DNA of 64,000 nucleotides from Deltaproteobacteria bacterium RIFCSPHIGHO2_02_FULL_44_16 (GCA_001798185.1 MGRM01000011.1:25938-89937), one strand, 5' to 3'; shown: positions 43,197-53,079, numbered from the stretch's first letter. Notes: generated by a model from the sequence alone, not told the origin. Translations and numbers: made by a program.

Positions 43197-44819
43197 TCAT
43201 GACTTCCATGCAATCGGCATACGACGTCCAGTGCCAAAAGCTTTTGAGGTGACTTTCAGGCCTGGTGCAGCTTGCCGTCGCTTATATTCATTGCGATCCA
43301 CACGCCGCGCAACATCGGTCACGATCCGCGCATCAAATCCCATGCGCACAATTTCCGGAATACTTTTTTGCTCTTCGATATAGGCTTTGAGAATCTGATC
43401 TAAAATGTCGTACGGCGGAAGAACATCTTCATCTTTCTGATCTGGTTTTAACTCCGCGGACGGAGGACGTTCAAGAATCGCGGGAGGAATCACAGGATGT
43501 TCATCATTCATCACGCGCGCAATTTTATACACAAACGTTTTGGGAACATCTGCGATCACCGACAAACCGCCCGCCATATCACCATAGAGCGTGCAATAGC
43601 CGACTGAAAGTTCAGATTTATTTCCGGTTGAGAGAACCATCGCCCCGGTACGATTTGAAAAAGCCATCAGAATATTGCCGCGAATGCGGGCCTGTAAATT
43701 TTCTTCGACAACTGTAATCTCTTTCGAAGAGCTGATCTCGTTGCGATACGCATCATAAATAGCATTGATCGGATGAACTTCAGTTTTTATGGAAAGTAAG
43801 TTGGCCAATGCTTGAGCGTCATCCATACTCTGCTGCAAAGTATACGGCGAAGGCATCAAAATACCGGTCACATGTTCTGATCCGAGCGCTTCAACAGCAA
43901 GCGCTGCGACAACGGCGGAATCAATCCCGCCTGACAAACCGATCACCACATGAGAAAAACCACACTTGTGAACATAATCGCGAAGTCCAAGCACAAGCGC
44001 CTTGCGCATTTCTTCGGCTGGCGAAATTTCAGGTAGTCGCACAGAACGAGCATCTGTTTTTAAATCAAAAAGGAAATTATCTTCCACAAACCGCTGCCCT
44101 TCATGAACAATCTCTCCTTGTGCGTTCACCACAAGACTATTGCCATCAAAAATTAAGGAGTCATTACCACCCACGAGATTACAAAAAAAGATCGGACGCG
44201 AAAGTCGCTTTGCGGTTTGAGATAAAAGAGAATGTCGAACTTCGATTTTTTCAAGACTATACGGTGAAGCAGAAAGATTTAAGATAATATCCGCACCTGC
44301 ATTGACAAGTTCCTGGAGCGGATCCAAACGATAGAGTTTTTTCCCCTGCAAGGTATAGGAGCTCCACATATCTTCGCAAATGGAGAGACCGAGTTTTTTC
44401 CCTTTCCATTCACAGGGAAGAAACGAAGTACCAGGTTCAAAATAGCGTTTTTCATCGAAGACATCATAGTTCGGCAGAAGCGCTTTCTGATGTTCGCAAA
44501 GCATTTTCCCTTCGGCAAAAAATCCCGCCGCATTAAAAAATGCACGGCCAGAGGAGGTTGTGTTGACCGAAGGATATCCCAGAACAACTGCTGTCGAAGA
44601 TGTCTTTTCGGAAATGTCTCGTACCGCTTGCGTACACCGATCGATAAAAGAGGGATGAAAGAGAAGATCTTGAGGAGGATAACCACAGACAGCAAGTTCA
44701 GGAAAGAGAAGGAGATCAGCCTCAGCTTTTTCTGCCCACGCGAGACGATCGAGAATTTTTTTGGTATTCCCTTCAAAATCTCCGATCGTGGAATTAATTT
44801 GTGCAACCGCAATTTTCAT
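43197..44819 (-). CDS. nadE: Glutamine-dependent NAD+ synthetase
   Basis: 540 aa. Residues 1-255 are a nitrilase-type glutaminase with Glu41, Lys112 and Cys148. The C-terminal synthetase has SGGIDS at 296-301 and the ammonia-channel features of the bacterial two-domain NadE. It amidates nicotinic acid adenine dinucleotide, the last step of NAD synthesis, complementing nadB in this window. It overlaps the SCP2 gene by 4 bp. Confidence 0.95.
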   Translation of the reverse strand: MKIAVAQINSTIGDFEGNTKKILDRLAWAEKAEADLLLFPELAVCGYPPQDLLFHPSFIDRCTQAVRDISEKTSSTAVVLGYPSVNTTSSGRAFFNAAGFFAEGKMLCEHQKALLPNYDVFDEKRYFEPGTSFLPCEWKGKKLGLSICEDMWSSYTLQGKKLYRLDPLQELVNAGADIILNLSASPYSLEKIEVRHSLLSQTAKRLSRPIFFCNLVGGNDSLIFDGNSLVVNAQGEIVHEGQRFVEDNFLFDLKTDARSVRLPEISPAEEMRKALVLGLRDYVHKCGFSHVVIGLSGGIDSAVVAALAVEALGSEHVTGILMPSPYTLQQSMDDAQALANLLSIKTEVHPINAIYDAYRNEISSSKEITVVEENLQARIRGNILMAFSNRTGAMVLSTGNKSELSVGYCTLYGDMAGGLSVIADVPKTFVYKIARVMNDEHPVIPPAILERPPSAELKPDQKDEDVLPPYDILDQILKAYIEEQKSIPEIVRMGFDARIVTDVARRVDRNEYKRRQAAPGLKVTSKAFGTGRRMPIAWKS

Positions 44820-45136
44820 GAAAGCAACAGTTCACCGAGTTTGAGAGACAATCCAAGATTCCCTTCTACTTTGACTTTGCCACTTAAAAACGCTTGCTGA
44901 GGACTCAACTCTCCTGACGCCATCTGTTCAAAAACAGTACGATCAAGCGAAATTTTTACAGTGGACCCTTCGATTTCTCCTACCGTCACTTTTGGCGGCG
45001 ACTGCGTACAGTCAATGCTCCAAGTCCCTTCGCTCTCACCCGTTAAACGAAACACCGCTTTTGCTTTGAGTGCGGATGCACGTTCTTGTTTTGCTGATAA
45101 TTTTTGACTGAGCAACTGTTCGATATCGATGGTCAT
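44816..45136 (-). CDS. SCP2 sterol-transfer-domain protein
   Basis: 106 aa, a single SCP2 domain: VFRLTGESEGTWSIDC, TVKISLDRTVFEQMASGELSPQQAF and LSGKVKVEGNLGLSLKL. It binds lipids or acyl chains in the cytosol; the ligand is unknown. Coupled to nadE by overlap, with no obvious functional tie. Confidence 0.85.
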   Translation of the reverse strand: MTIDIEQLLSQKLSAKQERASALKAKAVFRLTGESEGTWSIDCTQSPPKVTVGEIEGSTVKISLDRTVFEQMASGELSPQQAFLSGKVKVEGNLGLSLKLGELLLS

Positions 45137-45158
45137 AGAGATTCCTCACTATTTTGTT

Positions 45159-45224
45159 GTCATCCTGAGCGCAGTGAAGGATCTCCAGTGATCACATGAG
45201 ATTCTTCGCTCTGCTCAGAATGAC
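45159..45224. repeat. GTCATCCTGAGCG...CTCAGAATGAC palindromic repeat
   Basis: 66-bp imperfect palindrome in the divergent gap between the SCP2 gene and the TPR lipoprotein, same family as 25026 and 28102. Confidence 0.8.
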
Positions 45225-45308
45225 AAACCATGGCAAATGCGACATCAGATGTAAAGTTCGCTCCATTTTACACTTGCTTGCAAGATCTACCTTTGGCAAG
45301 CAAGGGAA

Positions 45309-46256
45309 ATGCGGATTCGATATGGGGCGATGGGAATCCTTCTTTTTTTGATGTCGTGCCAAACCATGTCCACTATTCAAGGGACGCGCTTGGTCCCGAC
45401 TCATCCTGAAATTGCTGATCTCACTTCCATCGCCATTACTCAATTTTACTCCTTTGGCGAGGAGACCGATCTCCTCAGCGCACAACTTCAAATGGCGATT
45501 GAAGAGAAGCTTACTGAGAATGGGCATTTCATTGTCAAAAAAATTCCAAAACCGATGCTTCGTCGCCCTACTCCTCTTGCGATCAAAAAATTTTGGTACG
45601 AACAAGGAGCGAAAGAGAATATAGACGCACTCGTCAGTGGAGAAATTGATCTTGCACGAATCGAACTTCGTTCGGTCGGCGAAGAAGAGATTCAAGAAAA
45701 ACGCGCGTCTCTCGTCCTCCAAATCAATGTCGTCTCATTGCAGCAGGAAAAACGATTAACCGGTGAACGACTCATGATCCAAGAGACCTCTTCTGCTGTT
45801 CCGGAAGAAATGCTCCCCAACGATGAACAGATGATGGCACGTGTCACAGAAAGTATGGCGGAAAAAGTAGTGGAATTTCTGACTCCGCATGTTTTAGAAC
45901 AGGAAATCGGTCTTCTTCGAACACCAGCAACCGCTGAAGGTCTTCGTTATGCAAAAGAGGGAGAATGGGGAGCTGCTATTTACGCATGGGATCAAGCCCT
46001 TTTAAAAAATCCTGAGAATCATACGGTGCTCTATAATCTGGGCGCCACTTCTGAATTTCTGGGAGCGTATGAACGGGCAAAAGAATACTATAAACAAGCG
46101 CATCTGCTTTCCGAAAAGAAAAAGCTCTACCGCCAAGCGCTTGACCGCATGATCGCCCTTCTTAAAGAAAAAGAGAACGGTACAACTTCATTGCCCATAA
46201 TCCCAGCAGTGACAGAAGAAAGCACCACACCAGAAACAGACGAAGTCGATCACTAA
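45309..46256 (+). CDS. TPR-containing lipoprotein
   Basis: 315 aa. Signal peptide with lipobox LMSC (Cys17). A middle region (about 35-200) resembles CsgG/LPP20-like envelope lipoproteins by its IAITQF...LSAQLQMAIEEKL pattern, weakly. Residues 215-285 hold about two TPR units (AIYAWDQALLKNPENHTVLYNLG and AKEYYKQA). Probably an outer-membrane-anchored scaffold. Its 3' 95 bp overlap the convergent DUF2752 gene. Confidence 0.8.
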   Translation: MRIRYGAMGILLFLMSCQTMSTIQGTRLVPTHPEIADLTSIAITQFYSFGEETDLLSAQLQMAIEEKLTENGHFIVKKIPKPMLRRPTPLAIKKFWYEQGAKENIDALVSGEIDLARIELRSVGEEEIQEKRASLVLQINVVSLQQEKRLTGERLMIQETSSAVPEEMLPNDEQMMARVTESMAEKVVEFLTPHVLEQEIGLLRTPATAEGLRYAKEGEWGAAIYAWDQALLKNPENHTVLYNLGATSEFLGAYERAKEYYKQAHLLSEKKKLYRQALDRMIALLKEKENGTTSLPIIPAVTEESTTPETDEVDH

Positions 46257-46605
46257 AAAGAGGCGGAAGTTTTTTCCCTTTCCAGACTGAAACCGCAGTG
46301 CGCAGAAAAAGAAGAACCAAAAAAAGAGCAATGACCATTCCCAAAGGATGAGCATTGATACTTGCTCGCAGATCTCCTTGCGTTAACGCCATAAAGGCTC
46401 GAATCAGACCGCAGCCAGGACAGTCGACATGAAAAAAATGCCAAAATGCACAAAATCGCAATGACGTAAACTCATGAGGAAAGAGTGGATAAACAAAGGC
46501 GATCAGAAAAAGAAGAGGGATACCAAAAAGAATGCCCAAAGCTGAGACACGATCAAAATCTGATTCTGGAGCTTTAGATTCCAGCTTTTTTGGCGGCGAA
46601 GTCAC
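46162..46605 (-). CDS. DUF2752 membrane protein
   Basis: 147 aa with three membrane segments and the DUF2752 signature CPGCGLIRAFMAL followed by GD..ASINAHPLG. Function unknown. It overlaps the DUF4870 gene by 32 bp, an arrangement common in bacteria, and its 3' end is antisense to the TPR lipoprotein. Confidence 0.85.
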   Translation of the reverse strand: MTSPPKKLESKAPESDFDRVSALGILFGIPLLFLIAFVYPLFPHEFTSLRFCAFWHFFHVDCPGCGLIRAFMALTQGDLRASINAHPLGMVIALFLVLLFLRTAVSVWKGKKLPPLFSDRLRLFLVWCFLLSLLGLWAMKLYRSLFL

Positions 46606-46942
46606 CGATGACCGGAATTTTCCATTGTTCGCCCTGATAGGCTTTGATCATACACACGATCCACAAAATAAAAGCGCCCAAGCCAAGGAGTGGGACAAAA
46701 AATCCGATGAGGATACCGAGAACACTTGCAATCGCTCCAAAAAGCGCCGCCAGGATTTGTAACCCAACAAGCAAAATAAAGTAGGCAACACCAAACGCCG
46801 TTCCCTGCCACGCATGAAAGCGAACCTCTTTATTTTCCTTTTCGATGATGAGAAAAATAATGCTCGTAAGAGGCAAACAAATATAACAAACAAGACTGGC
46901 AATGTTTGGAGCTAAACCGCTGGTGCCTGGTGATGATGTCAT
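46574..46942 (-). CDS. DUF4870 (Tic20-like) membrane protein
   Basis: 122 aa with three to four membrane segments, an N-terminal PNIASLVCYICLPLTSIIFL, VRFHAWQGTAFGVAY and a C-terminal KAYQGEQWKIPVIGDFA, typical of DUF4870. Function unknown. First of the DUF4870-DUF2752 pair. Confidence 0.85.
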   Translation of the reverse strand: MTSSPGTSGLAPNIASLVCYICLPLTSIIFLIIEKENKEVRFHAWQGTAFGVAYFILLVGLQILAALFGAIASVLGILIGFFVPLLGLGAFILWIVCMIKAYQGEQWKIPVIGDFAAKKAGI

Positions 46943-47027
46943 AAAATTCCTCTCTGCAAGAAATCGTTTTCTACAAAATCATAGAGATGAGTGCAAGATT
47001 ATTTAGAACACATGCAAAATGAATGTT

Positions 47028-47086
47028 GTCATCCCCGCGCAGGCGGGGATCTCATGAGATTCCCGCTTACTCCATGCGGGAATGAC
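47028..47086. repeat. GTCATCCCCGCG...GGAATGAC palindromic repeat
   Basis: 59-bp imperfect inverted repeat (CCCCGCGCAGGCGGGG hairpin plus outer arms) in the 154-bp gap between the acyl-CoA synthetase stop and the DUF4870 start; related to 27646-27714. Confidence 0.75.
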
Positions 47087-47096
47087 AAACGTATAT

Positions 47097-48827
47097 TCAT
47101 GAACTCTTATACAGCGCTTCAATTTGAGGCTGATATTTTCGATAAATCGTATCACGCTTGAGCTTGAGGGTTGGCGTCAGATCTCCTCCCTCAATCGTAA
47201 AGCTCCCCTCCACAATCAAAAATCGTTTGATCGTTTCATAACTCGATAACTTCGCATTGACGGACGCAATCACTTCCGCAATCAGAGCCTCAACTTTTGC
47301 ATCGACCTTTCCACTCCAACTCTCCCCTTTTTCCTGAAAATATCGCATGAGCGCTTCATGTTGAACCGAAAGAACGGCAATGAGATATTTTCGCGCATCG
47401 CCGACAAGCATCACATGATCAATAAAAGGAGACCGCAAAAGCATTTCTTCAATCGGCTGAGGAGCAATATTTTTTCCTCCTGAAGTCACAATGATATTTT
47501 TCTTGCGATCGGTAATGCGTAAAAAACCATCTTTCGAATATTCGCCAATATCTCCGGTTTTCAACCATCCCTCGTCATCAAAAGCTGCTTTCGTCTCTTC
47601 AGGTTGATGAAGATATTCGCGAAAGACCATTGGACCTTTCACTAAAAGCTCGCCATCAGAAGCCCATCGAATCCACACTCCCGGAAGCGCTTTGCCAACA
47701 GTTCCAAAATGATAGTCATCAGGACGATTCACCGTAATTGCGCCAAATGTTTCTGTTAAGCCATATCCCTCGAGAACTAAAAGTCCAACGCTATAGAAAA
47801 AACGGGCGATCGATTTTGAAAGAGGCGCTCCACCAGAAATAAAAAGAGAGAGCCTTCCTCCCATTCGTTGACGAAGAGGGCCAAAAACAAGAAACGTAGC
47901 CATGACGTGGAAAAACTTGAGCGACCAAGAAAGCGTAGCGCGCGTTCTTTTTTTCTCAGAATATTCCTCTCCTATCTTGAGCGCCCACGCAAAAAGTCGT
48001 TGTTTGCGCGACGAAAGTTTTTCAACTGAAGCGATGATCCGTTCGTGCATTTTTTCCAGCATGCGCGGAACACCGACGATAAAATGAGGACGAACCTCTC
48101 GATAATTTTCCGCGAGTTTTTCAATATTCTCGGCATAAGCAGCTTGACACCCGCTAGCCAGTTGAAAAAATTGAATCACGCGCGCCAACACATGAGCTAA
48201 GGGAAGAACCACTAATCCGATATGACTCGAAGGGAAATGAAAAACAGATTGCGCTGCTTCGACTTCTGCGACGATATTTCCGTGGGTAATCACGACGCCT
48301 TTTGGTTTTCCCGTTGTCCCACTCGTGTAGATGTAACTTGCAGGAACCTCAGAAGCGAGCTGATCAATGCGAAGGTAAATGGTATCGTCTGAAAGAGCTT
48401 TTCCCCACGTTCTGATTTTTTCAAAAGCAGAAAACTGGAGAATTTTCGTGGAATCAATGCCAAGCGCAATCAACTTTTGATATTTGTGTTCATCATCCAC
48501 AAAAAGAAAGCGGGGAGATGCATCTTTCAGAATGTAAGAAATCGTTTCGTCAACGAGTGAGGGATAGAGCGGAACCGTGATCCCCCCCGCAGCGAGAATG
48601 GCGAGATCAGCGAGCGTCCACTCCACGGACGTCGCCGCAAAAAGAGCAACCGGTTCTCCGGGACACAATCCATAAGCAACGAGCCCCTTGGCGGACTCCA
48701 TCACCGCTGACCACATCTCATGCCACGACATGGCTTCCCATCTTCCCGCTCGTTTAAAATGAAAACAAGGAGAAGAACTTTGGTGTTCTACTGTTTTTCG
48801 AATGTGATGAAGAATATTCTTTTGCAT
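47097..48827 (-). CDS. Long-chain acyl-CoA synthetase (AMP-forming)
   Basis: 576 aa ANL-family ligase. P-loop YIYTSGTTGKPKGVV, LPLAHVLARVIQFF, EGYGLTET, TGDIGEYSKDGFLRITDRKKNIIVTSGG and a C-terminal region with LTPTLKLKRDTI. The last motif and the size fit the FadD15/long-chain branch. It activates fatty acids to acyl-CoA at the membrane. Its start lies 3 nt after the yraN stop. Confidence 0.9.
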   Translation of the reverse strand: MQKNILHHIRKTVEHQSSSPCFHFKRAGRWEAMSWHEMWSAVMESAKGLVAYGLCPGEPVALFAATSVEWTLADLAILAAGGITVPLYPSLVDETISYILKDASPRFLFVDDEHKYQKLIALGIDSTKILQFSAFEKIRTWGKALSDDTIYLRIDQLASEVPASYIYTSGTTGKPKGVVITHGNIVAEVEAAQSVFHFPSSHIGLVVLPLAHVLARVIQFFQLASGCQAAYAENIEKLAENYREVRPHFIVGVPRMLEKMHERIIASVEKLSSRKQRLFAWALKIGEEYSEKKRTRATLSWSLKFFHVMATFLVFGPLRQRMGGRLSLFISGGAPLSKSIARFFYSVGLLVLEGYGLTETFGAITVNRPDDYHFGTVGKALPGVWIRWASDGELLVKGPMVFREYLHQPEETKAAFDDEGWLKTGDIGEYSKDGFLRITDRKKNIIVTSGGKNIAPQPIEEMLLRSPFIDHVMLVGDARKYLIAVLSVQHEALMRYFQEKGESWSGKVDAKVEALIAEVIASVNAKLSSYETIKRFLIVEGSFTIEGGDLTPTLKLKRDTIYRKYQPQIEALYKSS

Positions 48828-48830
48828 ACG

Positions 48831-49178
48831 TTATTCGAAAGCATCCTCTATAATTTCAACATTTCCCTGTCCATCAATAGCGACAACTCCCAAAAAAGCC
48901 ATTGGGATTTCGCCCTTTTTCTTTTCATACTTCATTAAATACAGCGATGCTGCGCGGCGAATTCGTTTCATTTGATGATGCGTGATCACTTCAATCGCAC
49001 CGGCTAAAGCATGTTGTCCCCGAAATTTAACTTCGAAAAAGTAAAGCGACGTCCCTTTCTGAGCAATGATGTCGATCTCACCGACGGAAAAACGCACGTT
49101 GCGCTCAAGCACTGAAAACCCCTTTTGTTTTAAGGTGTTAGCAGCAAGCTCTTCCCCTTCATTCCCTTTTGCACGCAT
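48831..49178 (-). CDS. YraN family (UPF0102) putative endonuclease
   Basis: 115 aa with the family core GEELAANTLKQKGFSVLERN, GEIDIIAQKG and FFEVKFR, the nuclease-like E-D-ExK arrangement of Holliday-junction-resolvase-related proteins. Activity unproven. Co-transcribed with the acyl-CoA synthetase. Confidence 0.88.
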   Translation of the reverse strand: MRAKGNEGEELAANTLKQKGFSVLERNVRFSVGEIDIIAQKGTSLYFFEVKFRGQHALAGAIEVITHHQMKRIRRAASLYLMKYEKKKGEIPMAFLGVVAIDGQGNVEIIEDAFE

Positions 49179-49282
49179 GATGAAAACTCCTGAGGCGTCA
49201 CACTCTTGGGGAAAACCCCTTGCACGAGCTGAAAGCTCATGCTACGTGCTCATCTCTTTTTGTTTTGTCGCAAGAGGTGATT

Positions 49283-49477
49283 ATGTCTCGTTTATGTCAT
49301 GTGTGTCAGAAAGGTCCACTCTTTGGACACATTGTTTCACACGCCAATAACAAAACTCGTAAAGTTTCTGTTCCTAATTTGCAACGTGTCCGCATTCAAC
49401 TCAAAACAGGTGAGGTACGACGCACCATTGTTTGTACACGTTGTCTTCGTTCTGGCTTAGTTACGAAGGCTGCTTAA
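49283..49477 (+). CDS. rpmB: 50S ribosomal protein L28
   Basis: 64 aa with ribosome site AAGAGGTG. CHVC at 5-8 and CTRC at 51-54 make this the zinc-binding (C+) form of L28. [14 protein letters not shown] segment ([17 protein letters not shown]) is diagnostic. Its stop lies 3 bp from the convergent spoT stop, and no terminator is visible between them. Confidence 0.95.
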   Translation: MSRLCHVCQKGPLFGHIVSHANNKTRKVSVPNLQRVRIQLKTGEVRRTIVCTRCLRSGLVTKAA

Positions 49478-49479
49478 TT

Positions 49480-51627
49480 TTAGTTTCTCACTCTCTCCAC
49501 TGAAATAACTCCCTTCACTCTCTCGAGCGATTTCATAATTTTGCGTAATTGCGATACGTTTTGAATTTCGACTTCAAAAATATTCGATGCTGTCTGATCT
49601 TCATTCGTCTTAATCGACGCTGCAGCAATATTCGCTCCTTCGGAAGTAATGGACTCGGTCATCCCTGCCAGAAGACCTGGACGATTCACACACACGACAC
49701 GAATACGCGCAATACGCGCAATATCAGTTTTGGTCTCCCATTCCACATCCACGCGGCGATCAGGATCGATCCCAATCACGCGAGGACAATCCACGACGTG
49801 AATCGAAACGCCGCGGCCGCGCGTCACATAACCGACAATGGGATCCCCAGCAATCGGATTACAACATTTTCCAAAATTGACAAGCATGTTTCCCATGCCC
49901 CCTACTCTCACTGGACTTTTTGAGGATCGACCAAGTTTACGAACAATTTTCTCTAAAACATTTTCAGGTTTTGATTGTTGTGATTCTTTTTCTTCAACCA
50001 CAAGATTTACAATTTGTTGCGCAGAAATTTTTCCATAAGCAATGGGCGGAAGAAGAGCGATCGCACCATCATAGGAAGCATCGCGAGCGAACTTCTCAAT
50101 CACGGGATTTTTGAGTAAATCATTCACACTGAGACCATATCGACTCGCGGCTTTTTCTAATAACTCGCGGCCAATGGCTTCGCTCTGTCCATGCTCTTCA
50201 CTTCGTAAAAATTGCCGGATCTTTGCTTTGGCTCTACTGGTCACAACAAAATTGAGCCAATCTTTATTGGGACGCTTTTGCTTCTGCGTCACAATCTCAA
50301 GACTGTCTCCGCTGCGAAGGTGATAGCGAAGAGGAACGATTTTTCCGTTTACTTTTGCTCCAACACACGAGTGCCCCACATCGGTATGAACAGCGTACGC
50401 AAAATCAACTGGCGTTGAACCTCGTGGAAATTCTTTCAAATCCCCATGAGGAGTAAATACATAAACATCATCCGCAAAGAGATCGAGTTTCACGGTATCC
50501 AAAAATTCAGTGGGATCTGAAAGTTCGCGCTGCCATTCTAAAAGTCTTCGCACCCACTTAAATTTAATTTCATCTTTATCGTCGATCAATCTTCCTTCTT
50601 TATATTTCCAGTGAGCAGCAATTCCGTGTTCTGCAATATTATGCATATCACGAGTGCGGATTTGAAATTCGACTCGTATACCCTCGGGCCCAATCACCGT
50701 CGTATGAAGCGATTGATAATTATTCCCCTTGGGCATGGCGATATAGTCTTTAAAACGCCCTGGCACCGGACGCCACACCGAGTGAATCACTCCGAGCGCT
50801 TCATAGCATTGCTGCAAAGTGTCGACCATCACGCGAAAAGCGATGAGATCATAAACCTGATCAAACGGAATATGTTGCGCCTCCATTTTTCGATGAATAC
50901 TATAGTAATGCTTGAGCCGCCCTGAAATCGTGCTTTCGACATTGTGGCCTTGAAGCTTTTCCGAAACAACTTTGCGAATCTCTTCAATCTGTTTTTTTCG
51001 CTGTTCATGTAATTTTCGAATTCGACTATCGATAAGATTATAGACATCCGGCTTCAGATATTTGAGACACAAATCTTCAAGCTCAACTTTGATATGTTGG
51101 ATACCGAGTCTGTTGGCAATCGGAGCATAAACATCAATTGTTTCTTGAGCAATCGCCAGACGACGATCTTCCGCAAGATGTTCGAGCGTACGCATATTAT
51201 GAAGGCGATCGGCAAGCTTGATCATAATGACACGAATATCCTTTGCCATGGCCATGATCATTTTTCGGAAATTTTCCGCCTGCTTTTCTTCGTTGGTGCT
51301 AAACTTGATTTTGGATAATTTGGTCACTCCGTCTACCAAATCACGAACTTCACTTCCAAAATCACGTTCAATCTCTTCAAGGGTGGCAACGGTATCTTCC
51401 ACCGTATCATGCAGAAGGGCCGCAACAAGAGAGGGAACATCCATTCTCATCTCCGTCAAAAGTCCTGCGACCGCTAAAGGATGCGTGAGATAAGCTTCTC
51501 CCGAGCGGCGTAGTTGGCCTTGATGTGATTTTGCCGCAAACACGTACGCGCGACGAATGATATCCAGATCAGCGCCTGGATTATAGGCTGAGAGAGCCTC
51601 TAAAATATTATGAATTCGAATGAGCAT
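49480..51627 (-). CDS. spoT: Bifunctional (p)ppGpp synthetase/hydrolase
   Basis: 715 aa RelA/SpoT homologue. HD hydrolase region with HPLAVAGLL and LLHDTVEDT; synthetase with DLIAFRVMVDT and FKDYIAMPKGNNYQSLHTT; TGS domain (VYVFTPHGDLKEFPRGSTPV); zinc-finger-like CCNPIAGDPIVGYVTRGRG and C-terminal ACT. Both catalytic halves look intact. It overlaps gmk by 20 bp; rpoZ, usually between gmk and spoT, is absent. Confidence 0.95.
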   Translation of the reverse strand: MLIRIHNILEALSAYNPGADLDIIRRAYVFAAKSHQGQLRRSGEAYLTHPLAVAGLLTEMRMDVPSLVAALLHDTVEDTVATLEEIERDFGSEVRDLVDGVTKLSKIKFSTNEEKQAENFRKMIMAMAKDIRVIMIKLADRLHNMRTLEHLAEDRRLAIAQETIDVYAPIANRLGIQHIKVELEDLCLKYLKPDVYNLIDSRIRKLHEQRKKQIEEIRKVVSEKLQGHNVESTISGRLKHYYSIHRKMEAQHIPFDQVYDLIAFRVMVDTLQQCYEALGVIHSVWRPVPGRFKDYIAMPKGNNYQSLHTTVIGPEGIRVEFQIRTRDMHNIAEHGIAAHWKYKEGRLIDDKDEIKFKWVRRLLEWQRELSDPTEFLDTVKLDLFADDVYVFTPHGDLKEFPRGSTPVDFAYAVHTDVGHSCVGAKVNGKIVPLRYHLRSGDSLEIVTQKQKRPNKDWLNFVVTSRAKAKIRQFLRSEEHGQSEAIGRELLEKAASRYGLSVNDLLKNPVIEKFARDASYDGAIALLPPIAYGKISAQQIVNLVVEEKESQQSKPENVLEKIVRKLGRSSKSPVRVGGMGNMLVNFGKCCNPIAGDPIVGYVTRGRGVSIHVVDCPRVIGIDPDRRVDVEWETKTDIARIARIRVVCVNRPGLLAGMTESITSEGANIAAASIKTNEDQTASNIFEVEIQNVSQLRKIMKSLERVKGVISVERVRN

Positions 51628-52177
51628 ATTTCTTTAATACCATTTGGAGCGCCGAAAGTGTTTTTTCAAGATCATCATTCACGAAACAGTGCTCATAACG
51701 ATCTTGATACGAAAGCTCTTCGTTTGCATTTTCGAGTCTCGTCTTCACATCTTCTTCGCGATCAGTTCCCCGACGACGAAGTCGTTCTTCTAAAACGTTC
51801 ATATTCGGCGGAAGCAAAAAAATCATGATCGCATCAGGGACATTTTTTTTAACCTGCATTCCACCTTGGACATCAATATCCATAAGAATATTTTTCCCTT
51901 GAGCTAACATCTTCTCAATTTCATTTTTCGGAGTTCCATAGGAAGCTCCATGAACCTGCGCGCATTCGAGAAAATAACCCGCGTTTTTTCTTTTTTGAAA
52001 TTCCGCGTCGGAAATAAAGTCGTAATGGACTCCTTGTACTTCTCCGGGGCGCTTGGAACGTGTGGTAGAAGAGATAGAATGTTCTAGCTCTGGCATTCGC
52101 TCGCAGAGTTTTCGAACAACCGTTGATTTTCCGGTGCCAGAAGGAGCAGAGATAACAATAAGGCGGCCTTTTTTCAT
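51608..52177 (-). CDS. gmk: Guanylate kinase
   Basis: 189 aa with P-loop SAPSGTGKST, the GMP-binding STTRSKRPGE and the block QVHGASYGTP. Phosphorylates GMP to GDP. Sits between yicC and spoT, the classical yicC-gmk-spoT order. Confidence 0.95.
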   Translation of the reverse strand: MKKGRLIVISAPSGTGKSTVVRKLCERMPELEHSISSTTRSKRPGEVQGVHYDFISDAEFQKRKNAGYFLECAQVHGASYGTPKNEIEKMLAQGKNILMDIDVQGGMQVKKNVPDAIMIFLLPPNMNVLEERLRRRGTDREEDVKTRLENANEELSYQDRYEHCFVNDDLEKTLSALQMVLKKYAHSNS

Positions 52178-52183
52178 AAAGGT

Positions 52184-53053
52184 TTATTCAATATTTTGCA
52201 CTTGTTCTCGAAGTCTTTCAAGTTCAGCTTTGCAATCGACCACAAGTCGCGAAATCTCTATATCTGCTGCTTTGGCGCCGATCGTGTTAATCTCTCGATT
52301 CATTTCCTGCAAAAGAAAATCAAGTTTTCTCCCCACAGCGCCACTTTCGGAAAAAAGTTTTCCATATTGCTTCAAATGGCTCATGAGACGAGTGACTTCT
52401 TCGGCAATATCCTGACGACCACCGAGAAGCGTCGCCTCGGTATGCAATCTTACGGTATCAATCGAAGAACCATTCGCTTCCATACGTTGCTTAATGCGCT
52501 GAGCATGTTTCCCCACGGCGTTCAAAGAACGACGTTCGATCTGTTTCACTAATTTTTCAAAAAGTTTCAGTCGTTTTTGTTGATCACTCCGCAAGTGTTT
52601 TCCTTCATTCATGCGCATGCGATCCACATGGTTTGCAGCTTGCGTCACCAATTGCTGGATCTGTTTCCAATAGGTTTCATATGAACCTTCTCGCTCAGTC
52701 GCAGTGATAAAACGGTCAGCATTCATATAATCGAGAAAAAAATGATTTCCTTTTTCACCCAGGGAACGTTCGAGTTGTTGAAAAGCCTTATGGTAACTTT
52801 GAGCGAGTTGCGCATCAATTTTAAGTTCAACCCCGCCAAAGAGAGGCATTTTTTCCCTCATAAAAATTTCAACTTTGCCGCGCAAAAACTTTTTCTGGAG
52901 CACTCTCCGCACATGCCCTTCAATACTTCCCATTTTATTCGGAAGTTTCAGAAAAATTTCACAGTAACGATGATTCACCGACTTCACTTCAACAAAAAGG
53001 CGTCCTTTTCCAACAATGCCTTCAGCAATTCCAAAACCTGTCATGGATTTCAT
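52184..53053 (-). CDS. YicC-family endoribonuclease-like protein
   Basis: 289 aa from the ATG behind AGGAGTG. N-terminal MKSMTGFGIAEG and VEVKSVNHRYCEIFLKLP, and C-terminal GRKLDFLLQEMNREINTIGAKA, define the YicC/YloC family, whose E. coli member is reported as an RNase that targets a small RNA. Adjacent to gmk as usual. Confidence 0.92.
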   Translation of the reverse strand: MKSMTGFGIAEGIVGKGRLFVEVKSVNHRYCEIFLKLPNKMGSIEGHVRRVLQKKFLRGKVEIFMREKMPLFGGVELKIDAQLAQSYHKAFQQLERSLGEKGNHFFLDYMNADRFITATEREGSYETYWKQIQQLVTQAANHVDRMRMNEGKHLRSDQQKRLKLFEKLVKQIERRSLNAVGKHAQRIKQRMEANGSSIDTVRLHTEATLLGGRQDIAEEVTRLMSHLKQYGKLFSESGAVGRKLDFLLQEMNREINTIGAKAADIEISRLVVDCKAELERLREQVQNIE

Positions 53054-53079
53054 CGTTTCACTCCTAAACAATACAACCA

